A DNA stretch of 64,000 nt, from contig CANNZV010000266.1 of the NCBI GenBank assembly GCA_947561585.1, positions 547,597-611,596 of the forward strand. Reading direction: 5' to 3'. Under the pieces are notes generated by a model. The model saw only the letters and a list, made by a program, of their open reading frames with translations, did not search any database and was not told where the DNA came from. Shown in pieces: positions 36,856 to 49,179 of this stretch. Every line of letters starts with the position of its first letter. The stretch's first letter is position 1. Source of the stretch: Caprella mutica (taxonomy: Eukaryota > Arthropoda > Malacostraca > Amphipoda > Caprellidae). The position numbers and the translations under genes are program-made.

Positions 36856-37364
36856 GTTTGTAGGCTCTATATCTAGCTGGTAGCACTAAATGACTTGCTT
36901 CATTCAAATTGTCTCCAATAGTGTTTCCATACAGTGTTGCCAAATGTCATTATAGTTATATGCAGCTTTTATAGTCATTATCGTTAAATGCCACTGTTTA
37001 ATAGTCATTATAGTTAACTGCTATTGTTTTCTAGTCATTATAGTTAAATCCTATTTTGCATGGTTAAATGCTATTTTGCATGGTTAAATGCTATTTTGCA
37101 TGGTTAAATGCTATTTTGCTGGGTTAAATGCTATTTTGCTGTTAATGCTATTTGTTTCTAATCGTTATAGCATTTAAAGAATAAATGCTGGAAATCCGTT
37201 CTCTAATAATAAGTCACTAATTAATAAAAACTAAATCTGAAGACACGGACCATGTGTGGATTGTTATGTTACACCAATATTAATAGTATTGAAAAACTGA
37301 TATTTTCAACGGGAAAGTACACTAGTCTTTATAAATCACCAAATTTGTGTTCAGTATATAGAAT

Positions 37365-37583
37365 AAATTCCGAGTTATTGGACGGTTCCACATTTTCAAT
37401 CAAATTAAAAACTTTGTAATGTTCATAATTTAACTTTATCTTAAATTGGATACATGATAAAAAAAATTCCATTTAGGTATCGTGGATACGAATTGAAGTA
37501 ACTAGTTAAACGACAATAATATTAATTTACTTTTTCTTATATGATCGAAAATATGGAACTGTCTAATAATTTGAAACTTACCC
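37365..37583. mobile_element. Palindromic MITE family P, copy D
   Basis: Left arm TTCCGAGTTATTGGACGGTT, right arm GATCGAAAATATGGAACTG, core GGATACATGATA ... GGTATCGTGGATAC partly decayed. About 219 bp. Confidence 0.9.
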
Positions 37584-38682
37584 AAACAACAGTGAGAACC
37601 AAACAAAATATGATTATTCTTAAGGAATAGTAAATACATGTATAATTATATCTTCAATTTAATTCACAAATTGTGATGTTATTGTTGCTCGGTTAAATAA
37701 TAACAAATATTTACATGCACGAATGAAATAAAAAAAATATTACTAAAGATTGAATAAGAAAGATTCAAGAAATGATTATTTATAAATATCATTTCACCTT
37801 GTCCAAATTAATAAAACAATAAAAGGAAGTAGAGTTGAATTAACATCTAAATTTTAAATAGCTGAATTTGCTGAGCACGAATCACAACTCATTGGAGAAA
37901 ATTGTACATTTTTGTGATAGGAAATTTCCTAGTTTCACGATTCGAGAGGATTTTTTAAGTTCAATCTGTGCAGGGATAACTGCAAAAAATGTATTCGTTC
38001 ATATCCCATTATATTTATTGCCAGTTTATATTGTCTTGAATAAAGGTTTTATTAAAATTTCTGCTGCATGTATATACACGAAAATTGATAAGGGAAAAAT
38101 GTGAAACGCGATATTTTACGCATTCTTATCAATATTTTCTGATAATCACAATATTTGGATTATTTGAACACACAATAATTACTAGAAATAATTTTCGAAT
38201 TATTGAATTAATTCCATTCAGAGAGTTTGTTCCGAACTTGTAATTTTGAAGCCAAACTTTGGAGAAGAATATTCCTGATTAAGAGCTTCATTGGAAAGAA
38301 AATTAGGAAAAGTTAAGGTTAGTATTTTAGTGCAATGGGTTGAATGTACTTACGTCATTCACGACTATTTCTTGTCCAAGTTATGATAACCATTTTGAAT
38401 CTTCTTACTTGAATTCGGTCGATAGGGTAATATTAAAAAAAGTTATATATTTTAAAATGGTGAAAAAAACAGCGATGTATCTACATATAATTCAAGTATA
38501 TACGTGTAATAATTTTTCAATTAAAATAAAATAAACATCTAAAACAGCAGAACCGGAGATTCAAAATTCAAGATAGGTACTTAGATTAATGAATATTATC
38601 TGATAAATCGTAATGCAACAAATGATGGTAAATAAAAATGCAAAAGTTATTAAACTATAATAATTGAAAAAGGCGATGTTCA
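37584..38682. other. No gene recognised
   Basis: AT-rich spacer with no supported feature. Confidence 0.5.
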
Positions 38683-39078
38683 ATGTCCTATAGATGTAGA
38701 AGTTCAATGTCCTTTAGATGTAGAATCTCAATGTCCTTTAGATGTAGAAGTTCAATGTCCTTTAGATGTAGAAGTTCAATGTCCTTTAGATGTAGAAGTT
38801 CAATGTCCTATAGATGTAAAAGTTCAATGTCCTTTAGATGTAGAAGTTCAATGTCCTTTAGATGTAAAAGTTCAATGTTCTTTAGATGTAGAAGTTAAAT
38901 GTCCTTTAGATGTAGAAGTTCATTGTCCTTTAGATGTAGAAGTTCAATGTCCTTTAGATGTAGAAGTTCAATGTCCTTTAGATGTAGAAGTTCAATGTCC
39001 TTTAGATGTAGAAGTTCAGTGTCCTTTAGATGTAGAAGTTCAATGTCCTTTAGATGTAGAAGTTCAATGCTCTTTAGA
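38683..39078 (+). repeat. 24-bp minisatellite, about 16.5 copies
   Basis: Unit ATGTCCTTTAGATGTAGAAG plus TTCA. Few substitutions, no indels. The unit length keeps the frame open for two adjacent 8-residue-repeat reading frames, not taken as a gene. Confidence 0.96.
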
Positions 39079-41096
39079 GTTTCTCAGAGAGATCATTAAT
39101 TGCTTATCTTAGGTAATTAGAGTTTCTTTTAATTAAGACTACAAGACTTTACTTTTCCTGCTCAAGAATACAATCAAAGCTCATAATTCCGATAATTACG
39201 ATTTATTCCCTTTATTTAATCGGTAATCGTTTTTCTAACGGAAAAGATGAATACAATTTCATTTATTTACCTTCAATAATCATTATCATCGTGCGAACGT
39301 ACGGAAAAGTCGTTTCGACATAAATTGCTTATTTAAATTTTTCATAGAAATTTTTATCATTTTTAGATAAATTTACTTACCTACAAAAGATTAGGAACGA
39401 TATCTTGATAGTGGATATTATAGGATTTTTTTAATACTAACAATTTTTAAACATTAAATGAATAATAATTTGAAGTATATTTACACGCAGTTATTTTATC
39501 TAAGTATTTAGCATGATATTCTAATTTTATCAATCTGTAAAGGATGAACTTTCTCAAAATATCTTCCTCCATAAAGCTTCAATTTGTTTCAGAAGATAAA
39601 AACTCCTCAAACTACAAAAGTAACAAGAACTGCTACAATATTTGGCCTCTTGAGTCTCGAAAAATAGAAATCAAATTCACATTTTTGGGGCAAATATTGA
39701 AACTCGTAGAGATGAAAAAAGAAATTTGATTGTGAGTGGAGAGAGAGAGAGAGTGAGAGAGAGGAAAATGGAGGGAAGTGGAGTGAAGAGGAATGAAGAA
39801 GAACATTGATGAAGTGAGGTTAGGAGGAGGGATTAGGAAGAAGAAAGTAGAGGAAGTGAAAATTGATTATTTTTTCGAGAATAAGAGGATTTTTTTTATA
39901 AATAGTCCATGAAAAGCACATGAGATCTTTTACTATCTGATTATTATTAATTCTATTCCATTGCTGAATACCAAAATATGGTTATTTATTGTATCGCTTA
40001 TTTACTCTTTAAATAACAACCTAGTTTTCAGTTTTAGAGAGTCTTCTCTTTAGCTTAAATATAAGCCCTTCTTCAGATACGTGCCTCAGTCTTTGAAAAA
40101 CACAAAGATAGATGTTATTCGGAATATAGCAATATGTATCGTCAATAATATAAATCGAGAAAAATAAGACCATCTTTAAATGTTTCCAAGACAATATGGA
40201 TTAATTTCTGGGATATTGAGGGAATATCCCAGGCATGAAGAATTTATCCCTGGGACAATATCTTATTATCCCAGGAATGAATCCTATTCTTGCCTGAGTT
40301 GTTGAATTGCGTCTCTTTTTTTGCACTTCTTAGTAATTTGATCTTCACTTTTCTTATTACTAAGATTATTAGAGTTGTAGAAAATAATACGAAATATAAA
40401 TAGAAACTATACTCTGCAACATCCATGCATAAAATATTTTAATAATTATTAAAAAATGTTGGTGAATCGATATTGAAGATGATAAAAAGATTTCAGTTTT
40501 ATAGAAATTTCATACTCCAATGTTTTATCTTCTATTGTTTGGGAGAAGTATCTCCTCATTAAAAATAAAGCATTCAGCGAAGGTTTAAATTACTATTCAA
40601 TATGCAACACAGTAAGGTGACACCATCAGCGATAATTTGGACTGCATGAATCCGTAAGGGGGCCGTACGCACGCGGCTTTTTTTTTTCACCAGACTTTTT
40701 GCTAAGCTATACTCTTTCTTTTCCACGTGACAAAAAATTCCCGCACTGAGAGTCCGAGACTTTTCAGAAACCTATATGTTCTACTATTTTAAACTGTGCA
40801 ATTTTGGAAATCTTTGTTTACTGTCAATTCATTAAATATTGTAGAATAACTGGGCATGTATTTATTTATTAACTAATGATAGAACCTTTCATTTCATTTC
40901 TTTCGAGTTTCATGAAATTACTTGATGAAATGGAAAAAATATTTTTTTTCCGCTAGCCCCTCCAATTTCAGTTGTTTTAGAAGCTATATCACTTTCACGA
41001 GGAATGACTATTAGGATGCAGTTCAATTTGCATGGGGTGTATATAATTGATTCTTCTTTCAAGATGGCGGGAGAGGTAATTTTTACACGAAGAACC
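39079..41096. other. No gene recognised apart from a purine tract
   Basis: Contains the purine tract listed separately. Around 40200-40280 are short inverted motifs (GGGATATT/AATATCCC, TCCCAGG). 40640-40780 is GC-richer but not obviously coding. Confidence 0.4.
39730..39860 (+). repeat. Polypurine tract
   Basis: About 130 bp almost free of C, mostly G and A, opening with a GA dinucleotide run. Such tracts can form triplex DNA and bind GAGA-type factors; neither is shown here. Confidence 0.7.
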
Positions 41097-41578
41097 TCTT
41101 ATTGTGTAATAGAAACTCTTATTGTGTAATAAAAACTCTTATTGTGTAATAGAAACTCTTATTGTGTAATAAAAACTCTTATTGTGTAATAGAAACTCTT
41201 ATTGTGTAATAGAAACTCTTATTGTGTAATTGAAACTCTTATTGTGTAATAGAAACTCTTATTGTGTAATAGAAACTCTTATTGTGTAATAGAAACTCTT
41301 ATTGTGTAATAGAAACTCTTATTGTGTAATAGAAACTCTTATTGTGTAATAGAAACTCTTATTGTGTAATAGAAACTCTTATTGTGTAATAGAAACTCTT
41401 ATTGTGTAATAGAAACTCTTATTGTGTAATTGAAACTCTTATTGTGTAATAGAAACTCTTATTGTGTAATATAAACTCTTATTGTGTAATAGAAACTCTT
41501 ATTGTGTAATATAAACTCTTATTGTGTAATATAAACTCTTATTGTGAAATAGAACCTCTTATTGTGTAATAAAAACTT
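41097..41578 (+). repeat. 20-bp minisatellite, about 24 copies
   Basis: Unit CTTATTGTGTAATAGAAACT, with single-base variants (AAAAACT, TGAAACT, TATAAACT). The first and last units share the rare GAACCTCTT variant. Confidence 0.97.
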
Positions 41579-41825
41579 GTGTAATGGAAAATTGCAGTAA
41601 CACAAATAATTCATTATATCTTTCATTGAATTGAGATCTCGTCTGCAGTTTTTTTTCCATTTCTTTAAGCGAATGAAAAGCTATTGAAGCATTAAAGAAA
41701 ATTATTATTTTAGCAGTATTTTGAAATAGTAAATGTAGGATGTTCCATGTTACACCAAAAGAAATGCAAGGTGGAGAATAGAAAAGATGGTTACATGATT
41801 TTCCATCTTAATCTTCATTAAGGTT

Positions 41826-41900
41826 CAGTTTCTAGTTATCGGATGGTCCCACATTTTCGGTCATATGAGAAAAAAGTAGATTAAGAACTATTAACTAACT
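41826..41900. mobile_element. Palindromic MITE family P, left-arm fragment
   Basis: GTTTCTAGTTATCGGATGG then TCCCACATTTTCGGTCATAT matches the left arm of complete copies. No core or right arm follows. Confidence 0.65.
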
Positions 41901-42062
41901 CATTACTCTTATTTGCAATATATGAAACTATTCAATCTCTAATTAAGGAACCAAATAATAGTGTGAGTGAAGTAACTACTTGATGAGTTATACCCATTAT
42001 CACTTTATTATAACTCGAGATGAAGAGAATGAAGGTATGTACTCAGTATCCGATATGACACT

Positions 42063-42739
42063 TTAGCCGATAGCAAGTTAACGGATAGCAAGTTAACGGA
42101 TAGCAAGTTAACGGATAGCAAGTTAACTGATAGCAAGTTAACGGATAGCAAGTTAACCTATAGCAAGTTAACGGATAGCAAGTTAACTGATAGCAAGTTA
42201 ACGGATAGCAAGTTAACGGATAGCAAGTTAACTGATAGCAAGTTAACGGATAGCAAGTTAACGGATAGCAAGTTAACGGATAGCAAGTTAACTGATAGCA
42301 AGTTAACGGATAGCAAGTTAACGGATAGCAAGTTAACGGATAGCAAGTTAACGGATAGCAAGTTAACGGATAGCAAGTTAACGGATAGCAAGTTAACTGA
42401 TAGCAAGTTAACTGATAGCAAGTTAACGGATAGCAAGTTAACTGATAGCAAGTTAACTGATAGCAAGTTAACTGATAGCAAGTTAACTGATAGCAAGTTA
42501 ACTGATAGCAAGTTAACTGATAGCAAGTTAACTGATAGCAAGTTAACTGATAGCAAGTTAACTGATAGCAAGTTAACGGATAGCAAGTTAACGGATAGCA
42601 AGTTAACGGATAGCAAGTTAACGGATAGCAAGTTAACGGATAGCAAGTTAACGGATAGCAAGTTAACGGATAGCAAGTTAACGGATAGCAAGTTAACGGA
42701 TAGCAAGTTAACGGATAGCAAGTTAACGGATAGCAAGTG
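42063..42739 (+). repeat. 15-bp minisatellite, 45 copies
   Basis: Unit AGTTAACGGATAGCA with a common G-to-T variant (ACTG). No indels. The ACTG variant forms a run of nine units in the middle and ACGG a run of about eleven at the right end, so recent unit-block amplification is visible. ATGACACTT precedes and AAGTGTCA follows the array. Both strands are fully open, a by-product of unit length. Confidence 0.97.
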
Positions 42740-43327
42740 TCACTCAAGCTGAATGACACGGTACACTGACAAGATCTGATATTTAGCTAATATCTAAAAA
42801 CATACGATATGTAATCATTGTCTTTCAATGAAATATTCATCATATAAAAAAGGGAACATTGTTAAAAATTAGTATATGGATTTCTTCACAGTCATAAATA
42901 TTATAGATCGCTGATGTAATAGATATTTTATATGAAAGGCTGAAGAAATTAAAGCTGATATGAAAATATTTTACTGAATAATACATGCGAAATAATTAAT
43001 ATGTTCAAATATGACGAAATAAACGATAAAAATGATTAGAGTCTCTCGTCTTAATTAACCTCTATATTGTTTACAATTAATTAATTTTGTGTGTTGTTTG
43101 TAGCTTGAGAATGTCACAAATGCAAGATTAGTAAATAAGTATTTAATTATTAACTGGAAAATGTAACAAAATAATTACGAAAATTTGCAGAAAATTTTTT
43201 AGCAAAAATTAAGTTGATTAAATCTAAATCAGGAGAGCATGAAAAATAATAAAATGCATTAAATAAGAACTCCATCAATTGTTCTTAAAAAGCTCGTATT
43301 ATTTGAGCGTTACGAAATGATTAAGTA
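42740..43327. other. No gene recognised
   Basis: AT-rich spacer. Confidence 0.5.
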
Positions 43328-43543
43328 GAGTATAGTTCTGAGTTATTGGATGGTTCCACATTTTCGATCATGTAACAAAAAGTAAATAATAATCATGATT
43401 CAACTCTTTATCTTTATTGATATCAATGACATTTGCAGGTATCATTGATTCCAATTAAAATTATATTCAATTATTAATGATTATTTACTTCTTTCATATA
43501 TGATCGAAAATATGGAGCTGTCCAATAACTCGGAACTCACCCT
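43328..43543. mobile_element. Palindromic MITE family P, copy E (best preserved)
   Basis: Left arm TTCTGAGTTATTGGATGG then TTCCACATTTTCGATCATG; right arm CATATATGATCGAAAATATG then GAGCTGTCCAATAACTCGG. Core ATCAATGACA / TATCATTGAT. The end ACTCACCCT is close to that of copy B. Confidence 0.9.
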
Positions 43544-45536
43544 CCATAAAGAAATTGATTGAAGGCTCTAAAATGAGATAAAGTTATGGTTACTTTTAAA
43601 ATAAATTACTTTGGAAACTTCCCGATATCTTATAACTTCCCCATTAGGTCTCCAGAGAAAAATTCATAGTTTGTCATAGAAGATCTTACATAATCTGCTA
43701 TGACCCACCATTATTTTCTCCCTGGGTAGGGTTAGATACTCTGAAAAACTCTCCATCGAATGATGAATTTCCTAAAGAGAAAGAACAATAAATCTGAGAG
43801 AGAACAACTCACAGAAGTACTCCAATCGCCTGCCACACTTTGATTTATGGGAAGTATCAACTCGTGGCGTCAGGGAGATGCATTTTGCGACATAACGACA
43901 AATAGGTAGACGTGTTTATCATATAGAAAGTTATATAGTTATATATGGAGGGGAGAATTTGCTTGAAAATATATAATAGAATAATATAATACTGTAAGTA
44001 TTATAGAATAATACTGTAAGTTTGCCCGAAATAATTCTTTAGATAAATTAGCTGCTCAGTCATTCTATATTTTGGAGGTTAACTATTCATTCTTCTGTAA
44101 ATTATAGAAATTTTTACTTGTATCTAGATATTAAATCAATATATAATGGTATTTTCCTAAAATATCACATTTCAATAGTTCATGTTGATATTTATAAATA
44201 TAGCATACAAAGAATTAATAATATTTCACTTTCATCAAAACTTCAGAAAAAGTAATTGTAACGAATTCAACAAAACTTTAAATTATTAGAATAAAACTGC
44301 CGATTATTAGTTTCCGATCTGTTAATCCAATAAAATTTAAATTACATTCCAGGATTAAAAATATATTATACATTTCTAATAACATTAATAATTTGAGCCC
44401 CTATACAATAGAGTTCGATTGAGAAAATATCACTTGGAAGTCAGTAATGCATTCCACATTCAAATAAATATAATAAAGCCAAACATTGTACGGAACCAAT
44501 AAACGAAAAGAGTTTTCTAATTAATTGTTTTAGTTAAATCTAAAATTTTATCATATCAGTATGTTTCAAATTATTTTATTTCTTTTTCTCCTGTAGATAG
44601 AATAAATTTTGAACTGAAATATGAATCAAGGAAAAAAGAAAAATGTCCTAAAATCAGCTCTGTGTGCTTTCGATTGAATGAAGCTAAACAGTTAATTAAA
44701 TTCTCATTTGAAAAGAATCAGAAAAATGCTATAATAATATTAACCTATAATAAATATATGCTCATATTGCGCAACACATCCAATAAAATTATAAATAACA
44801 ATACAGATACTTTGTTTGAAAAACTGACTATGCGCTTTAGTATTTGCTTCCTGATCATTACTTGATAAAATATGTTTGGTGTATCAATTTCGTGTAATTA
44901 AATCATTTTGTAACTTTTTACTTTTGAGTTAACCTTTAATTCATTAACTACCCATCCAATCAACCCCACACCTCCTTAGCTTAGGGTTGGTTGTTCCTCA
45001 ACCCTCCAGTCTGCCATCAGAGTCCAATCTCTCTCTCTCTCCACTACAAAGGAGATTGTTTCACGGTTTCCGATGGCACTGCAGGGCGTCATTTCGAACC
45101 AAATGTATTTGAGAGATTTTTGTTGCTCCGTAACGACATTTTGAGAGCAATTCAATGTGGCTATAAAGGAGATTTCTGAGTGATTAAATGTATTTCATAA
45201 AAGATTAATAAAAAACTTTTATTCAATGCATATACATATCGTAATTTATATCTGCATAGAAAACTAATATTTAATGTATAATCAGTCATTGTAAAACAAT
45301 CGAAATATTGTAATCAATTATAATTATGAGGAAAAACCTACTATCGGTTATAAAATCATCCTTCAATTGAAATATAGATTCGATCGAAATATATTATCAA
45401 TTTCTAACGCCTTTAATATTCGTTAGAGTTATTCCAAATTACGAAGTTCACTTAAAATGAGATAAGTATTTATTGAAATCTCTAGATTTTCTTCTAAACC
45501 CTGTGAAAAGTTTTAAATGAGTGCAATGGCACCGCA
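43544..45536. other. No gene recognised
   Basis: About 2 kb. 43620-43900 and 44970-45180 are less AT-rich; the latter has a 62-codon open frame from 44991 that I do not recognise and a short CT microsatellite at 45028. Confidence 0.4.
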
Positions 45537-45970
45537 TCCCTTTCTCCCGAATCTACCATTCATGTCCCTTCTCCCAAACCTACCATTCATGTCCCTTCTC
45601 CCAAACCTACCATTCATGTCCCTTCTCCCAAACCTACCATTCATGTCCCTTCTCCCAAACCTACCATTCATGTCCCATCTCCCAAACCTACCATTCATGT
45701 CCCTTCTCCTAAACCTACCATTCATGTCCCTTCTTCCAAACCTACCATTCATGTCCCTTCTCCCAAACCTACCATTCATGTCCCTTCTCCTAAACCTACC
45801 ATTCATGTCCCTTCTCCCAAACCTACCATTCATGTCCCTTCTCCTAAACCTACCATTCATGTCCCTTCTCCCAAACCTACCATTCATGTCCCTTCTCCCA
45901 AACCTACCATTCATGTCCCTTCTCCCAAAACTAACATTCATGTCCCTTCTCCTAAACCTACCATTCATGT
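45537..45970 (+). repeat. 27-bp minisatellite, about 16 copies
   Basis: Unit CCCTTCTCCCAAACC plus TACCATTCATGT; the plus strand is pyrimidine-rich. C/T variants (CTCCTAAACC) alternate. Open on both strands only because 27 is a multiple of 3. Confidence 0.96.
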
Positions 45971-47080
45971 ATCAATAATAGAATAACAATTGAGTGAAAA
46001 GAAGAGTGTTATTGCTACTGGATATTGGACTCGATAAAAGAAACCTTCTAGCCTCTGGAACTGCAGGTAATTCCTATTTTCTAACATCGTTCCTTTGGTA
46101 AAACCTTTGGAATTGTCTGTTGGCAACACAGCAAGAAATATTAAAAGCGTCTCACTCAATACTTTTCTATTCACCAATATATTAATGGGCTGCAATAGTG
46201 CACAATAAATTTGTCATATTATTCACTATAACTAGTATGTGATCTACTATAAGCAGTTCTAACGTTACCGAAGTATTGTTATAAAAAGACATTCCTACTT
46301 ATTTTACAAAAACAATTTCAGTATAAGCAAATTAATTCACAATTTAAAAAATAAGCGCATCCAATTCAAAATTGGATGAAATATTATTATGAACCTATTC
46401 TTGAAAGTACCATGTCTTTTGCATAAATAATTCCACGTATATTATTATCAACTGATTACATTATTCTGTAGCAAAAAGATGTTATGGACAGGAATTACGA
46501 CTGGCAGTGACTCCAGTGAGAGTTCTTTCTTATCAATTCGTTCTTTTCAATCAACTCATCAGAAATAAGATTCCTGTTCAGATTAAAATAATTGGAATCG
46601 AAGCGAATTTAACCAATCTCTTCGAAAAGATGGAACACTCCTAGTGGGAATACAGAAGAACTCCCCTATAAAGAAATCTGGCATAGTGATTGTTGAGTCA
46701 TGAGTAAGGAAGCAACCTCTATAGTGAGCAAACTTAGTTTCCTAAAATAGGCATTAGTTTTTTAAAAACTTATGGCCATTCATGGCAGACTAATAAAAAT
46801 ATTTTATTAAATATATATCTATTAAACTCTGTGAAAAAAATTGAAACTATCAATTATATTATTACAATTAAATACACAATTAAATAAAATTAAACAATTA
46901 AATATATGGTGCAAAAAATTAATAGATACTTGTAATTTCTTTCAAATTTTTGAATTGATAACTTATAAGAAAAGGTCTATAATTGTTTAAAATGTGCAAA
47001 TATTTTTTTTTGGGACAACCTGTTATTATTTAGAATGTATAATGTATAACTACATATGTATAATATATAATGTATAAGTA
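45971..47080. other. No gene recognised
   Basis: Spacer without supported features. Confidence 0.45.
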
Positions 47081-47082
47081 TA

Positions 47083-48352
47083 CAGGGTCGTGCAGCTAAA
47101 TTGGGACTAACTTTAACAGCACATATCTTCCGTAATTTCTAACCTATGACTAAATTCTTTTTTACAGACAATCTTTAAGCCCTTTGCTATAATATTTCAG
47201 ATTAAGTTCTAGCATATTTCGCTAAAATATGGCGGAATTAGCGCGAAGAACGACCAAATGTGAAATGAGACGCGCCGGGAACTCTGTTTCAGACATTATT
47301 AAGAGCACTGGCTATGCGAAATCGACTGTTTATCGAGTTGTTGCTGCTTTTGATGCCGAGGGTAAGTTTCAGAGAAGTCGACACAGTCCCCGCAGTGATC
47401 GAAAGAGAACCAAAACATTCCTTGCTGGGCTGAAAAGGACGTTGAAGTCAGACCCAAGCCAGCTGATGTCAAAACTGGCACAAAAGCGCAGCGTGAGTCG
47501 TAGCACCATCAGCAGGGCAGTCAAGGAAGACCTTGGTATGAAGTCATACGTAAGGAGAGTCCGTAACCTCCTAACTACCCGCTCCAGAGCCCTCAGAGCT
47601 GAAAGATGCGTAAAGCTTCTGGACCATCTGAAACACAAAGGAGGACATGTACGCGTTTTTGTTGACGAGAAAAAGTTCGTTGTTGCAAATCGTCAGAACA
47701 TGGAGCCTCCGATCGTTCAGAAGCTCCTCCTGTGATGCAGAGCAAAAATCCCGCTTCTGTGATGGTTTTTGCAGCCGTAGCAAGTGATGTCTAGGTGATG
47801 CCTCCTCATTTCATCGAAGCAGGTCTTAAAATCAACACAGCGTAGTACTTGAAAATTCTGAAAGATGTTTTGATACCGTGGATATGTAGGAAATACGACC
47901 CCTTCAAAGTGATGCTCGTTCAAGAATCTGCACCCGCGCATGGAGTGAAGAAAGTTCAGGATTTCCTGAAGGAGAATCTTCATTTGATGGTCCCGAAGAA
48001 TATTTGTCCCAGCAGCTTCCCAGATCTGAATGTTTGTGACTATTGGCTGTTTGGCGTCATTGATGGAGAGTCTAACGTAACTTCACATCCAAGTGTCAAC
48101 TCTCTGAAGGCCGTCATTCGTCGGGCATTTCGTAATCTTGACCCCGAGGATGTAAAAAGGAGTTGTTCACAGTTTCGCTCGAGAATCTCCCAAATTATTG
48201 ATGCAAAGGGTAGTCACTTAGAATGATTTTGTTCTGTAGACAATAACGAACAAATAAATACAAGTAAAAATTACATTTAATCATTATTTGCCTTTCAAAA
48301 TAGCGAATTTAAAAAAAAGTCATGTTAGTCCCAATTTAGCTGCACGACCCTG
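47083..48352 (+). mobile_element. Mariner-like element Mar3
   Basis: A 1270-bp element with matching inverted ends (CAGGGTCGTGCAGCTAAATT and its complement, continuing to GGGACTAAC). TA lies at 47081-47082 and 48353-48354. The 29 terminal bases on each side look identical, so the ends are fully preserved even though the gene is broken. Confidence 0.95.
47229..48226 (+). pseudogene. Mariner transposase pseudogene with altered catalytic residue
   Basis: Starts MAELARRTTKCEMRRAGNSV, with a helix-turn-helix including GYAKSTVYRVV. The first catalytic Asp is in VFVDEKKF. A 1-base frameshift lies just before 47735, and TAG codons at 47792-47794 and 47843-47845 follow in the restored frame. The second catalytic position reads VQESAPAHG, so Glu replaces the expected Asp. 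The third Asp is in PDLNVCDYWLFG; 37 residues lie between the second and third positions. The C-terminus IDAKGSHLE ends at 48226. Unlike Mar1 in sequence, although the spacing is the same. Confidence 0.9.
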
Positions 48353-48514
48353 TATATACCTCATATAACTATATGCAAGTATGGAATTTTTCATATGTAG
48401 TTGCCTTTTTATACATTGACTCGGTAACAATTCAAACGGTTTGCCATCAAATAAGTAATGACTGAGTATGAAAAAAATTTAACTTGACCTGACAACCATT
48501 TTAGTTAGGTCACA

Positions 48515-48781
48515 TTAACTGTCTTTCCTTCTATATAACTCAGTAGAAATAATCAAGTTACTTCTAATGAAATAAATACACAATGCAATAACGTGTTCAC
48601 TGGATTTTCTGCCTCTGATAAATATTATCAATCTGTTCTGTTTGGTATCGGACATTTGTTTCGTAACAGAACGTCGGGTGATATCCTCCACGTATTTATA
48701 GCTCTCGGTGCTCGATATTGTCACTGCAACGACTACCAACATCACTACTAACTCTCTAAATATATGAAGTATGTACACCAT
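48515..48781 (-). CDS. Candidate secreted peptide precursor (hypothetical)
   Basis: An 88-codon open frame on the minus strand starting at ATG 48781. Residues 1-27 look like a signal peptide: a short N-region, then LVVMLVVVAVTI, then STES. Next come a dibasic RR site near residue 38 and RGRK near residue 60, where Gly before the basic pair is the usual signal for C-terminal amidation. Between them lie about 20 residues ending in IIFIRG. Codons here are less AT-rich than the surroundings up to about 48600, which suggests coding. A further in-frame ATG lies 19 codons upstream, but I prefer the later start because it places the hydrophobic stretch properly. I recognise no family. It may be the first exon of a longer gene, or chance. 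Confidence 0.3.
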   Translation of the reverse strand: MVYILHIFRELVVMLVVVAVTISSTESYKYVEDITRRSVTKQMSDTKQNRLIIFIRGRKSSEHVIALCIYFIRSNLIISTELYRRKDS

Positions 48782-49179
48782 TTTCAGGACGAGAACTAGA
48801 GGGCAATAACAGAAATTTATAGATGCAGAGATTCCCAAAATTTTATTATATTTACACTGCTCATTGTTCTTGTTATTAACGTATGAAGCACATCAGATAT
48901 TGTTTAGGTTTAAGGGTAAACCAAAGTATTTAGTTATGTTTTTAGGGTGAACTTTGTCCCAAAATTACGAGTATGTTCCCCATTAAACATTGTTCCTTCA
49001 GAAGAAATACGATTTATATCGTATTGATACTGTGAGTGAACAATTTCTTTTAATAGTTCATTAATATAAGCAGATTTATTTGGATGTATCTTGATACTCT
49101 TGCTATCATTTTCTACATACATGCATTGGCCAAAGGAAAATTATAGTTAGGTTATGAAAATGTGGGAAAAAGTTTGGAG

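Larger units (their letters stand above)
34437..37205 (-). mobile_element. Complete hAT-superfamily transposon
   Basis: A 2769-bp element. Ends TAGAGACCGGATTTCCAG and, on the other strand, TAGAGAACGGATTTCCAG differ at one position. The 8-bp target duplication ATAATAAG is perfect (34429-34436 and 37206-37213), as expected for hAT. Subterminal regions carry many GCTATTTTG/CAAAATAGC motifs (34460-34640 and 36990-37150), likely transposase-binding repeats. One transposase is encoded on the minus strand with a single frameshift. Confidence 0.96.

Noticed and set aside
41097..42739. CRISPR-like regular repeats
   Set aside because: Repeats are directly tandem with no unique spacers, and the window is eukaryotic.
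42043..42759. Long open frames on the minus strand across the 15-bp array
   Set aside because: Two minus-strand frames are open because of unit length; no evidence of translation.
45513..45978. Overlapping open frames on both strands of the 27-bp array
   Set aside because: By-product of repeat length; protein repeats simply mirror the DNA unit.
48934..49122. 63-codon minus-strand frame starting MYVENDSKSIKIHPNKSAY
   Set aside because: Open, but AT-rich with no family resemblance; the possible acceptor upstream is weak. It could be a terminal exon, but support is insufficient.
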